A stretch of 42,584 bases of DNA from Aeromonas taiwanensis (GCF_000820165.1 NZ_CDDD01000094.1:1-42584), one strand, 5' to 3'. Positions 1-12,557 are shown, numbered from the stretch's first letter. Translations and numbers: made by a program. The notes: a model not told the origin generated them from the letters alone.

Positions 1-5
1 ATTTT

Positions 6-82
<77 letters not shown>

Positions 83-119
83 GGTTCATCGGGAAGTCCT
101 CCGGATTTCTTGATACAAC

Positions 120-196
<77 letters not shown>

Positions 197-244
197 TCAA
201 TGTCGCGGCGTTATAATAAGCGCACATTGACGGCAGATTTCAGT

Positions 245-321
245 GGTGGCTGTAGCTCAGTTGGTAGAGTCCCGGATTGTGATTCCGGTTGTCGTGGGTT
301 CGAGCCCCATCAGCCACCCCA
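245..321 (+). tRNA. tRNA-His (anticodon GTG)
   Basis: Acceptor arms GTGGCTG and CAGCCAC pair. The extra 5' G at 245 is the G-1 typical of tRNA-His, and CCA is encoded. The anticodon loop TTGTGAT gives GTG. It is last in the Pro-Arg-His group and is followed by a terminator. A TATAAT string at 212-217, between tRNA-Arg and tRNA-His, might be an internal -10, but no -35 is evident. Confidence 0.97.
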
Positions 322-374
322 TTATTCCCCCAGGTTGCCCACAACCTGATGATGCGACACTGCGGTGTCGCCTT

Positions 375-404
375 GACCGGCCCAGTGCCGGTCTTTTTGT
401 TTTT
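375..404 (+). terminator. Rho-independent terminator of the tRNA group
   Basis: Stem GACCGG/CCGGTC with a 7-nt loop, followed by a run of ten T broken by one G. It lies 54 bp after tRNA-His. Confidence 0.9.
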
Positions 405-3109
<2,705 letters not shown>

Positions 3110-3123
3110 GGACGCTGACAGAC

Positions 3124-3160
3124 GCCCCGTTCCCGACGCCCCGGGAACGGGGCATTTTTT
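3124..3160 (+). terminator. katG terminator
   Basis: Perfect 11-bp stem GCCCCGTTCCC/GGGAACGGGGC followed by A and six T, 14 bp after the katG stop. Confidence 0.93.
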
Positions 3161-3273
3161 ATGGATCGCCTCCTGCTCCCTACCTCTTTCCCCTCTTCTC
3201 GCGGCGATAGAGCTCCCTTCACCAGCCCCCTCACGACCAGGACCGGCCCCTCTCCCTTCCACACAACGCGCCA

Positions 3274-3314
3274 ATAAAAAGCCTCCATCAGGTTCCTACG
3301 CCGTGATGGAGGCT
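3274..3314 (-). terminator. Terminator of the 6-phospho-beta-glucosidase gene
   Basis: On the minus strand an 11-bp perfect stem AGCCTCCATCA/TGATGGAGGCT is followed by TTTTATT. It lies 45 bp after the stop at 3360. The stretch 3161-3273 between this and the katG terminator shows nothing recognisable. Confidence 0.9.
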
Positions 3315-3359
3315 GCGATGACCGTGGCCTGTCAGGCCAGCTCGACTCGGTCTGCCGGG

Positions 3360-6314
<2,955 letters not shown>

Positions 6315-6396
6315 AGTTATTCTTCCCTGCCATGAATTAATTAATATCGACGTTATGCAAATTTCGATAATGGATGGTAGGGAAAGCATTTCACCT

Positions 6397-6437
6397 TGTC
6401 ACGGCATAACAAATCCCCAACGATGTCACTTGTTACG
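6397..6437. promoter_or_regulatory. Candidate regulator sites before EIIBC
   Basis: Two copies of a TGTCAC-centred motif: TGTCACGGCATAACA at 6397-6411 and TGTCACTTGTTACG at 6424-6437. A third, TGTCACGCAGTGTAACA, is at 7233-7249 upstream of the rpiR-type gene. The nine bases CGATGTCAC are identical at 6421-6429 and 7230-7238. Shared placement before both transcription units suggests an operator for the adjacent regulator; this is inference. Confidence 0.4.
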
Positions 6438-7191
6438 GAAAAGACACGCCCTGTGACAACTCGGCGCTGATTGTTTTTGCCAATTGGCGACCAATGGATT
6501 CGATAATATAAATCACCGGCACCTGGGTAGTAATATCATATTCATTGTCGACCACCACTCTCGCCGCATGATATGAAATATTGAAATCCGCCATCTGTGC
6601 CAATGTGGATTTATTGTCGCTGGTGATGGTGATGACCTTGCAGTGATGCAGCAGGAATTGCTCCGCCAGCTTGATGATCTCCGTCGTCTCTCCCGAGACC
6701 GAGAGCACGATCGCCACCGCCTGCTTGTACATGTCGGTGTTGACCGGGTAGTAGGGATCGTCGATGTGGTTGCTGAACTTGCCGATGTTGGAGAAGAAGC
6801 GCGCCCCGTAACGCCCGAGCGTGCCCGAGGTGCCGGCCCCCACGAAGATCACCCGCTCGGCACCGGCGATCTGCTCCGCCGCATTCAGGATCAGGGCATC
6901 GAACTCCTCGTTGTTGATGCTCTTGAAAAATGCGAGAAACTCGTTGGCACCGTGGGGAACGGATATTTGACTGCGCTTCTCGGCATTCATCTTGAGATAG
7001 GCTTTTAATTCCGCATAGCCACTGCAATTCATTTTCTTGCAAAAGCGCAATATGGTGGCTGTTGACACATCGCTCGCTTCGGCCAGCTCCCTGATCGTCA
7101 TGTAAATAACCATCTGATGATGTTTCATCACATAGTTATAAACTTTAAACTCAAAGGTATTTAACGTGGAGACCAATTGATTATTAAACAT
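6433..7191 (-). CDS. MurR/RpiR-family transcriptional regulator
   Basis: Sugar-phosphate-sensing regulator of 252 residues. The N-terminal HTH of the RpiR type spans about residues 1-77 (IRELAEASDVSTATILRFCKK is typical). The C-terminal SIS domain spans about 105-240, with the GAGTSG and SVSGET segments that bind phosphosugars. It lies 118 bp upstream of the EIIBC gene on the same strand, so it most likely controls the beta-glucoside genes and itself. The ligand is probably a phosphorylated beta-glucoside or glucose 6-phosphate; that is inference. The ATG at 7191 is preceded by GGTGAG. RpiR proteins regulate a number of PTS-hydrolase modules, whereas the E. coli asc and bgl systems use LacI and antiterminator control. 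Confidence 0.92.
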   Translation of the reverse strand: MFNNQLVSTLNTFEFKVYNYVMKHHQMVIYMTIRELAEASDVSTATILRFCKKMNCSGYAELKAYLKMNAEKRSQISVPHGANEFLAFFKSINNEEFDALILNAAEQIAGAERVIFVGAGTSGTLGRYGARFFSNIGKFSNHIDDPYYPVNTDMYKQAVAIVLSVSGETTEIIKLAEQFLLHHCKVITITSDNKSTLAQMADFNISYHAARVVVDNEYDITTQVPVIYIIESIGRQLAKTISAELSQGVSFP

Positions 7192-7420
7192 TTCCGCTCA
7201 CCCTGAGTCGATATAAATTTGATTTGTAGCGATGTCACGCAGTGTAACAAAAGGACCAAATCAATCGAGAAGGGCGAAAATTAAATGCGGGAAACGTGAT
7301 GATTATCACGCCAGACTCATGGAAACGCGGCCGGGCAATACCACGGGTGCCGTGCTCATCCTGATGAGCAGTGCGCCCGGGATCCACGGCCGATGCTTTC
7401 TGATTAGGCCGGGCCCGGCG
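7192..7420. other. Intergenic region with rpiR promoter side
   Basis: About 230 bp. Near 7230-7249 is the TGTCAC motif shared with the EIIBC upstream region. A perfect inverted repeat GCTCATC-CT-GATGAGC is at 7354-7369, but no T-run follows in either direction, so I do not call it a terminator. No gene is seen. Confidence 0.4.
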
Positions 7421-8185
7421 TCAGCCGGCGGTGATGACGGTGCAGCCCTCCCCTTCGAACGCCTTGAGCAGGGCGGGGTCCTGCCGGGTGCAGATCAGGT
7501 AGTCGAGATCCGCGGCGTGCAGATAGGGGTAGGAGGCCAGGGACTCCAGCTTGTCGTCATTGCACAGCACCGCCAGCGAGCCGGAACGCTCCGCGACCCG
7601 GCGCTTGAACTCGCTGTCCTGGTAATGCACGGCGCTGAAGCCGAGATCCGAGGACCAGGCGCAGACCCCCAGGAAGCCGAGGTCGAAGCGGAACTTTTTG
7701 ATGGTCTCGGCCGCCGTGATGTCGACGGCCCCGCCGACCAGCGGATCCTGCTCGCCACCGAGGAGGATGGTCCTGATGCCGGGTCTCTCCAGCAGCCGGC
7801 AGGCGATAGCCGGGCTGTTGGTCACCACCGTCAGGCCCTGATGCTCCGGCATGAGGGAGGCCAGTAGCAGGTGGGTGCTGCTGGCATCCAGGAAGATCAG
7901 CTGGTTCGGTTTGACCAGGCTCAGGGCGGCCACGGCCAGCGCCTGCTTCTGTGCCACATGCTGGGTACTGCGCTCGGTCAGGGTCCCCGTCTGGGGCGAC
8001 AGGGAGATGGCGCCACCGTGGATGCGCTTGCAGCGCCCCTCATCGGCCAGATAGCGCAGATCCCGCCTGATAGTCGCCTCCGTGGTGCCCAGCGGCTCCG
8101 CCAGCTCCGCCGCCATCACCTTGTGGTGCGCGGCCAGCAGATCCAGAATGAGGAGGCGTCGCTCCTCCGGTGAATACTTGTCCAT
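7421..8185 (-). CDS. DeoR-family transcriptional regulator
   Basis: A 254-residue DeoR-type repressor. The N-terminal winged HTH (about residues 5-60) includes TTEATIRRDLRYL and the family segment RIHGGA. The C-terminal sugar-phosphate sensor follows, with FLDASSTHLLLA, VTNS and FLGVCA segments. I chose ATG 8185 because AAGGGAA precedes it and the N-terminus MDKYSPEERR fits the family; a longer frame upstream has low-complexity content. The gene follows the HAD phosphatase by 43 bp on the same strand, so the two are probably cotranscribed. Its likely target is the shared control region at about 9039-9216, which also serves the divergent phosphoribosyltransferase. The effector is unknown. Confidence 0.92.
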   Translation of the reverse strand: MDKYSPEERRLLILDLLAAHHKVMAAELAEPLGTTEATIRRDLRYLADEGRCKRIHGGAISLSPQTGTLTERSTQHVAQKQALAVAALSLVKPNQLIFLDASSTHLLLASLMPEHQGLTVVTNSPAIACRLLERPGIRTILLGGEQDPLVGGAVDITAAETIKKFRFDLGFLGVCAWSSDLGFSAVHYQDSEFKRRVAERSGSLAVLCNDDKLESLASYPYLHAADLDYLICTRQDPALLKAFEGEGCTVITAG

Positions 8186-8201
8186 GGTGTTCCCTTGTAA
8201 T

Positions 8202-8224
8202 GGCCGGGCGATCATCGCCCGGCC
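8202..8224 (-). repeat. Perfect 11-bp hairpin between HAD and deoR genes
   Basis: Arms GGCCGGGCGAT and ATCGCCCGGCC are separated by one base. They lie between the HAD stop codon and the ribosome-binding site of the DeoR gene. No T-run follows, so it may act as an mRNA-stabilising or attenuating hairpin rather than a terminator. Confidence 0.6.
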
Positions 8225-8228
8225 CGTC

Positions 8229-9038
8229 TCACGACCCCTGCCGCTGCAGTGCGAGCAGTTGCAAGATGGTGTGCATGACGGCGTCTTCATCGTTCGAGCG
8301 GGTGATGAAATTGGCGGCGTCCTTGGTCTCGTCGTGGCCATTGCGCATGGCGAAGCTGAAGTCGGCGCACTCCATCAGCTCGATGTCGTTGAGCCCGTCG
8401 CCAAAGACCAGGGTCTCATGGCGACCGGCGCCAACCAGCTGCTGCAACCTGGCCACCGTCGTCCCCTTGTGCACGCCGGCATTGGCGATGTCTATCCACT
8501 GCTTGTCGGACGCCACTATGTAGGCCTCGTCATCAAACTCGTCAAGCTGGCCCCGCAGCTCCAGGCAGCGGCCCTGCTCGTCATAGACGGTGATCTTCAC
8601 AAAGTCCGCGGTGATGTCGCCAAAATCGGCGACCGTCTGCACCTGGGTGTAGGAGCGGCGCACCAGGGCTTTCAGATGATCCGGCACCTCCTCCCGGATC
8701 GCCGCACAGGCCGCCGTGCAGGCGATGACGATATGCTCGCCCGGCAGACGCTCCAACCGACGGATGATGGCCTGGCCCAGGGCGTTACCCAGCAGCGACT
8801 GATAGACGTAGCGCCCCTGGTGCTTGATGCGGGTGGCGCTGTCTCCCAGGATCCAGAAATTGGCGCTCTGCGCCCCCAGCAGCTCCTCGACCCGGTCGAC
8901 CTGTTTTCCCGTGCAGGGCGCAAAATGTATCCCCTGCTGTGCCATGGCGGCCACCACCTCGGCGAACAGGGCTCGGTTGTAATCCCCCCTGCTATTGAGG
9001 AAGGTGCCGTCCATGTCCGTGATGATGAGTTTGATCAT
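8229..9038 (-). CDS. HAD-superfamily phosphatase (Cof type)
   Basis: A 269-residue Cof-type haloacid dehalogenase hydrolase. Motif I is DMDGT with Asp8 and Asp10. A later GVHKGTTV segment supplies the conserved lysine, and motif IV is FGDGLNDIELME. Such enzymes, including E. coli YbiV/SupH and Cof, remove phosphate from small sugar phosphates or cofactors. The substrate cannot be deduced. The ATG at 9038 is preceded by GAGGT; the frame extends further upstream but would run into the control region. It leads a two-gene unit with the DeoR regulator and faces the phosphoribosyltransferase, which suggests a role in sugar-phosphate or nucleotide turnover. That role is inference. Confidence 0.9.
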   Translation of the reverse strand: MIKLIITDMDGTFLNSRGDYNRALFAEVVAAMAQQGIHFAPCTGKQVDRVEELLGAQSANFWILGDSATRIKHQGRYVYQSLLGNALGQAIIRRLERLPGEHIVIACTAACAAIREEVPDHLKALVRRSYTQVQTVADFGDITADFVKITVYDEQGRCLELRGQLDEFDDEAYIVASDKQWIDIANAGVHKGTTVARLQQLVGAGRHETLVFGDGLNDIELMECADFSFAMRNGHDETKDAANFITRSNDEDAVMHTILQLLALQRQGS

Positions 9039-9074
9039 GCTGTTACCTCGGATGTATCCATTCTGACCGCGGTC

Positions 9075-9144
9075 ATCATATCGCCACAATGAACACACAC
9101 AAACAAAAACAAGATCATTTATGTTCATATTTAAACGATATGAT
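9075..9144. promoter_or_regulatory. Nested dyads in divergent HAD/phosphoribosyltransferase promoter region
   Basis: An outer inverted repeat, ATCATATCG (9075-9083) with CGATATGAT (9136-9144), encloses an inner one, ATGAACA (9089-9095) with TGTTCAT (9122-9128). Their centres differ by only about one base, near 9109. The stretch between is AT-rich, unlike the GC-rich surroundings. This is a plausible site for the adjacent DeoR-family protein; binding is not shown. Confidence 0.6.
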
Positions 9145-9216
9145 CATAGCATGACCTCCTCGCTCGGAGGATCCCAGGCACAGCCCCCTCTTTCGATTGT
9201 CATTCAAGGAGACCCC

Positions 9217-9309
9217 ATGTTGTCCACACTCTCCAGCCGGCGGCCCCGGCGCAACCTACTGACACCGCAGACGGCCCCTCTTTCAGCACTCTGTCAGGAG
9301 GGATCATGA
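9217..9309 (+). CDS. 30-codon leader ORF, coupled to phosphoribosyltransferase
   Basis: Short ORF with a strong ribosome-binding site, CAAGGAG, six bases before ATG 9217. It encodes an arginine-rich peptide beginning MLSTLSSRRPRRNLL and ends in TGA at 9307-9309. That stop overlaps the start of the next gene as ATGA (9306-9309), the classic layout for translational coupling. A GC-rich hairpin GCCGG/CCGGC falls inside it. The peptide resembles nothing I know, so it is more likely a regulatory leader than a functional protein. An in-frame ATG at 9121 lies within the AT-rich control region and has no good ribosome-binding site. Confidence 0.6.
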   Translation: MLSTLSSRRPRRNLLTPQTAPLSALCQEGS

Positions 9310-9821
9310 GATACCCGATTTTCGGCGACGTGGTATTGAAAACCGAGGACATTGCGCTCGGCGTCGAGGTCATCGCGAAGCGGCTCAACGAGCGATTCAC
9401 GGAGGCGGTGGTGATCACCGTGGTGCCGGGCGGCATGCTCTTTACCGCCGATGTCGTCAGGGCGCTGCGCTTTGATGTCGCCATGGACTATATCTCCTGC
9501 CCCCACACTCCGGGGGAGCGCCATAATGCCTCCCCCATCGTCTTTCACGACAATGTCGGCATCCGTGGCAGAGACGTCATCCTGATGGACGACGCCATCG
9601 AATCGGGCGGCACCATGAAGCGGCTGGTCGCACATCTGCAGGCGTTCGCGCCACGCTCGCTGTCCATCGCGACCCTGTTTGTCAAACCGGGGCGCGTGGC
9701 TATCCCCGCCGAGCAGTTTTATGCCTACGAAATGACGAGCGATGACCTGCTGGTGGGCTACGGCCTGCCCTGGGAGCACAAGTACCGGAATATCCCCTAT
9801 GTCTCCAGACTGAGGCGATAA
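9306..9821 (+). CDS. Purine-type phosphoribosyltransferase (Hpt-like)
   Basis: A 171-residue type I phosphoribosyltransferase. The PRPP-binding loop reads VILMDDAIESGGTMK, with acidic pair Asp95-Asp96. An early VVPGGMLFTADVVRAL segment resembles the PP loop of hypoxanthine/guanine phosphoribosyltransferases. It would join a base to PRPP to give a nucleotide in purine salvage. The sequence looks divergent from standard Hpt, so the exact base is open. The ATG has GGAGG four bases upstream and overlaps the stop of the 30-codon leader ORF. It is divergent from the HAD-DeoR pair and shares their control region, which suggests joint regulation. Confidence 0.85.
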   Translation: MRYPIFGDVVLKTEDIALGVEVIAKRLNERFTEAVVITVVPGGMLFTADVVRALRFDVAMDYISCPHTPGERHNASPIVFHDNVGIRGRDVILMDDAIESGGTMKRLVAHLQAFAPRSLSIATLFVKPGRVAIPAEQFYAYEMTSDDLLVGYGLPWEHKYRNIPYVSRLRR

Positions 9822-9858
9822 CGAGAGCAACGGGCAAGGCGGCGGAAAGGCTGAGAGC

Positions 9859-9875
9859 AAAAGACCCTTCAGGGT
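9859..9875 (-). terminator. Weak terminator after a tRNA-Ser 3'-end fragment
   Basis: On the minus strand ACCCT-GA-AGGGT is followed by CTTTT. It lies just past the duplicated tRNA-Ser 3' end at 9882-9896, so the fragment carries its own terminator-like hairpin. It could also serve the convergent phosphoribosyltransferase side weakly. Confidence 0.5.
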
Positions 9876-9881
9876 AAAGCC

Positions 9882-9896
9882 TGGCGGTGAGGGAGG
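9882..9896 (-). repeat. Duplicated 3' end of tRNA-Ser
   Basis: TGGCGGTGAGGGAGG is identical to 10217-10231, the 3' end of the intact tRNA-Ser gene including CCA. The next bases, AATGATTCACC, still resemble its T-arm. The copies are 335 bp apart in the same orientation. Confidence 0.8.
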
Positions 9897-10160
9897 AATG
9901 ATTCACCACTGCGTGACTCACTCCTTCGGGGCGGCCCCCGGCCGTTCATCGCAGCCAGCTACTCTGCACGAACCCGGCGAGGGTTCTCACCCTCCCGAAG
10001 TTCTGAGCGAGATGCGAAAAGGGCCCACCTGAGTGGACCCTTCTGAAGTGAGCTTCCCGGTCGGGATTGTCCCCCTCCCTGACGCCCGCCCTGCGGGCGG
10101 CCTCTGGTCGTCCAGGCGGGCTATTCTGCCCGCCTGTCGAACAGGGTTCGAACCGAGCCA
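9897..10160 (-). repeat. Hairpin-rich debris downstream of tRNA-Ser
   Basis: No gene. A terminator-like hairpin of GGGCCCAC/GTGGACCC with one mismatch is at 10021-10040, with TTTT following on the minus strand. Strong GC hairpins are at about 10081-10101 (GCCCGCC/GGGCGGC type) and 10107-10132 (CAGGCGGGC/GCCCGCCTG). A T-arm-like AGGGTTCGAACC is at 10142-10153. The pattern suggests decayed, repeated tRNA-plus-terminator units. Confidence 0.5.
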
Positions 10161-10171
10161 CCCATCATCGG

Positions 10172-10215
10172 ATAAAGCAAAAGGCCCCGTCGCAAGACGG
10201 GGCCTTTTGCTTTAT
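10172..10215 (-). terminator. tRNA-Ser terminator
   Basis: Perfect 20-bp inverted repeat ending in GCAAAAGGCCCCGTC/GACGGGGCCTTTTGC with a 4-nt loop. It starts one base after the tRNA CCA end. Symmetry makes it usable from both strands. Confidence 0.92.
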
Positions 10216-10216
10216 T

Positions 10217-10304
10217 TGGCGGTGAGGGAGGGATTCGAACCCTCGATACGTTGCCGTATACACACTTTCCAGGCGTGCTCCTTCAGCCACTCGGACACCT
10301 CACC
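10217..10304 (-). tRNA. tRNA-Ser (anticodon GGA)
   Basis: Read on the minus strand it starts GGTGAGGTGTCCGAG and ends CCTCACCG-CCA. The anticodon loop CTGGAAA gives GGA. The long variable arm is present, as expected for a class II tRNA, and the length of 88 bases is normal. It matches E. coli tRNA-Ser(GGA) almost throughout as I remember that sequence. Confidence 0.97.
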
Positions 10305-10330
10305 AAATTTTTACTTCTTGAAGTGGCTTT

Positions 10331-10393
10331 CGGAGCACGCTGCGCGTGCATCTTGCCGACTTCGTCGGTGGGCAGCCTCTCGGTCACCTCACC
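10331..10393 (-). pseudogene. tRNA-Ser 5'-end fragment
   Basis: The minus strand from 10393 begins GGTGAGGTGACCGAGAGGCTG, close to the intact gene's GGTGAGGTGTCCGAG-TGGCTG. After that it departs into two small hairpins (CCGAC/GTCGG and GCACGC/GCGTGC). The bases before both copies are also alike, CACCTCACC followed by A or T and AATTTT on the plus strand. It cannot form a tRNA. Confidence 0.65.
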
Positions 10394-10538
10394 TAATTTT
10401 GGTCTGCAGTTTAACGTATTCAGCCAACACGAGTCCGCTGCGCCGTTGCGCTGGAACGGGGCGTAATGTAGGGGAAAGCCCCGCCGCCGTCAACGGCTTT
10501 TTGGCCGCAGCGAACCGTTCGCACATTAAACGCACAAA
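10394..10538. other. Gap between tRNA-Ser fragments and ybjN
   Basis: About 145 bp with no recognisable gene. It should contain the promoter of the tRNA-Ser gene, but I found no clear -35/-10 pair. Confidence 0.3.
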
Positions 10539-10994
10539 TCAGTGCACGGACTCCGGCGCAACCTGGATTTCCGGCAGGTTCAGGAAGCCCAGACGCTCGC
10601 ATTCGGCCACCACTTCGTGAGTGGCAGACGTGGTGCTCTCCACGAACAGCAGGAACTGCTCGACACTGAGCCCCGCCCGGGTAAAGACGGTGTGACCGAC
10701 GATGAGGCGCGGCAGGTTGTCGTCGATGATGTCGAGGAACACCTTGAGAGAGGGATACTGCATGTTGAGACGCCCCAGCTCGGCCATCAGCGGCAGCAGG
10801 GATGAGGGGCGCACCTCCAGCTCGGATGAAAACAGCAGCCCTTCCTCTTCGACGAAGATCCGGCTCTCCTGAATGCCCTCGACGGACTGCAGGGAGACCA
10901 TGTGGATGCCGTGGCACTGATCGCACACATAGTGCTCGATCCGGGCCTGCTGCAACCAACGCATTATCATTTCAGAGCTGGGGATATTCATCAT
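10539..10994 (-). CDS. ybjN: YbjN domain protein
   Basis: About 151 residues. The sequence HYVCDQCHGIHM and the segment EVRPSSLLPLMAELGRLN line up with E. coli YbjN (FFECDNCQALHL and AEVRPSAVLPLAADLS). The fold is related to type III secretion chaperones. YbjN affects motility, biofilm and stress responses in E. coli, but its molecular role is not settled. Three possible starts lie close together (GTG 11000, ATG 10994, ATG 10991) with only a weak GTGGA upstream; I chose 10994. It appears monocistronic. Confidence 0.85.
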   Translation of the reverse strand: MMNIPSSEMIMRWLQQARIEHYVCDQCHGIHMVSLQSVEGIQESRIFVEEEGLLFSSELEVRPSSLLPLMAELGRLNMQYPSLKVFLDIIDDNLPRLIVGHTVFTRAGLSVEQFLLFVESTTSATHEVVAECERLGFLNLPEIQVAPESVH

Positions 10995-11151
10995 TTCCAC
11001 GACGCTATAGGGATCAAGGGGCGCAGTCTAAACCAATTTTCAGACAACCAAAAGCACACAGGCCGGATCAGCCGCGGTCCCGCTTCTTTTTGCCAATCCC
11101 TGTGCCTATACTCAGCCATTCTCGTCGCTCCCCGCCTCCATGGAAGGCCAG

Positions 11152-12489
11152 ATGACCATCCAAGAAAAGTATCGCCTGCACCTGAAATCCCTCTCGGATG
11201 AACTGCTCGCCCTGCAAAAGCCCATCCGCATCCTGGATGCGATCAAATGGCCCCGCCACCTGCAAGACGGCTTTCTCGCCAAGGGTGGGAGGGCGCTGCC
11301 CGCCATCGACGCAGACTTCTATCACGCCCTCCCCCTGGGATTCGATCCCCGCAACAAATACCTGGAGCTCAAGGAGCTGAGGGACCGGATCCGCCGGCGC
11401 CTCGGCCCCCAGGACGATCTGGGGCGGATCCTGCAAGAGACGGTGGATCAGTACATGGTGGTGATCGAGATGCTGCGCCAGCGCGGGCAACCGGATTTCC
11501 AGCGCTACAGCCAGCGGCTTTATGGCTCGGCCAGCGATCACCTGCGCGGGGATCGCAAGACCCTGAAAGAGCTGGGGGCGAGGCTGTGCGACATCTTCTC
11601 CCTGCCCGGCGCCCGCCATCTGGTGCGCCCCTACCCCAAGGAGTTCGAGGGGGACGCTGCGGTGGCGAGGCTGCAGGGCAAGCTGTCGAGTTACTTCAGC
11701 GACGGCACCGTGCAGGTGAAACTCAGCGATGGCATCGTCTCCGATGCCGCCGCCGGGGGGGATTACATCAAGCTCAACTCCCACGCCCGCTTCTCCGAGC
11801 TCGACCTGCAGGTGCTGGAGGTCCACGAGGGCTGGGTCCACGTGGGCACCACCTTGAACGGTCGTCAGCAATCCTACGCCACCTGGCTCGGCGCCGGTTC
11901 GCCGCGCATCACCGCCTGCCAGGAGGGGCTGGCCGTGCTCATCGAGACCCTCACCTTCAGCTCTTTCCCGGACAGGGCCAAGCGCATCTCGGATCGGGTC
12001 ATGGCCATCGACATGGCGGAGCGGGGAGCGGACTTCATCGAGGTGTTCCGGCACTTCGTGGACAAGGGGGCCAGCGAGCACGATGCCTACAAGATCACCC
12101 AGCGGGTCTTTCGCGGTGGCATGGTGGCCGGTGGTGCCTGCTTCACCAAGGATCTCTCCTATGTAAAGGGCTATGTGGAGACGGTCAACTTCATCCGTAG
12201 CGCCGTGCTGGAGGGGGTGCCCGAGATCCTGCCCATGCTGTTCGTCGGCAAGGTGACCCTGGACGACATCCCTGTGCTCTACCAGCACTATCTGGAGGGG
12301 CTCATCGATGCTCCCCGCTACCTGCCCCCCATGTTCCGGGATCTCACCGGCCTCTACGTCTGGATCGGCTTCGCCTCCGGCATGTCCCTGGTGGACATAG
12401 GCCGGGTGCAGCAGCATTTTCGCCAGCTGTTCCACCGCCTGCCGGTGGCCGATCCCATCATCGCCCCCGTCGATATCGAGATCGACTGA
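11152..12489 (+). CDS. DUF1704 protein with HExxxH motif (putative metallopeptidase)
   Basis: A 445-residue protein of the family annotated as flavohemoglobin expression-modulating QEGLA motif protein (DUF1704). His225-Glu226 and His230 form HEGWVH, an HExxxH motif, and Glu258 lies in the signature CQEGLAV. This arrangement is shared with the eukaryotic MATCAP/KIAA0895 tyrosine carboxypeptidase-like proteins, so a zinc peptidase activity is plausible; that is inference from the family. No signal peptide is seen. I prefer ATG 11152, which has GAAGG upstream, over ATG 11140. No flavohemoglobin gene is nearby. It is a single gene that converges on tdk across a shared terminator. Confidence 0.88.
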   Translation: MTIQEKYRLHLKSLSDELLALQKPIRILDAIKWPRHLQDGFLAKGGRALPAIDADFYHALPLGFDPRNKYLELKELRDRIRRRLGPQDDLGRILQETVDQYMVVIEMLRQRGQPDFQRYSQRLYGSASDHLRGDRKTLKELGARLCDIFSLPGARHLVRPYPKEFEGDAAVARLQGKLSSYFSDGTVQVKLSDGIVSDAAAGGDYIKLNSHARFSELDLQVLEVHEGWVHVGTTLNGRQQSYATWLGAGSPRITACQEGLAVLIETLTFSSFPDRAKRISDRVMAIDMAERGADFIEVFRHFVDKGASEHDAYKITQRVFRGGMVAGGACFTKDLSYVKGYVETVNFIRSAVLEGVPEILPMLFVGKVTLDDIPVLYQHYLEGLIDAPRYLPPMFRDLTGLYVWIGFASGMSLVDIGRVQQHFRQLFHRLPVADPIIAPVDIEID

Positions 12490-12500
12490 ACCGTCAGAAA

Positions 12501-12531
12501 CAAGAAAGGCGCCATATTGGCGCCTTTCTTG
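12501..12531. terminator. Bidirectional terminator, DUF1704 gene / tdk
   Basis: Perfect 14-bp inverted repeat CAAGAAAGGCGCCA/TGGCGCCTTTCTTG with a 3-nt loop. A/T-rich outer ends let it serve both converging genes. Confidence 0.88.
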
Positions 12532-12557
12532 TTCACGTTGCACACATCAGCCACGGG

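Noticed and set aside
7354..7369. Inverted repeat GCTCATC-CT-GATGAGC as the DeoR gene terminator
   Set aside because: No T-run follows on either strand, and it lies more than 50 bp past the stop.
9882..10231. Attachment-site pair of a resident island
   Set aside because: The two tRNA 3'-end copies enclose only about 320 bp with no integrase or cargo. They may be a scar, but no element is present.
11068..12543. 491-codon minus-strand open frame over the DUF1704 gene
   Set aside because: Shadow of the conserved DUF1704 gene; the frame has no domain and runs through the shared terminator.
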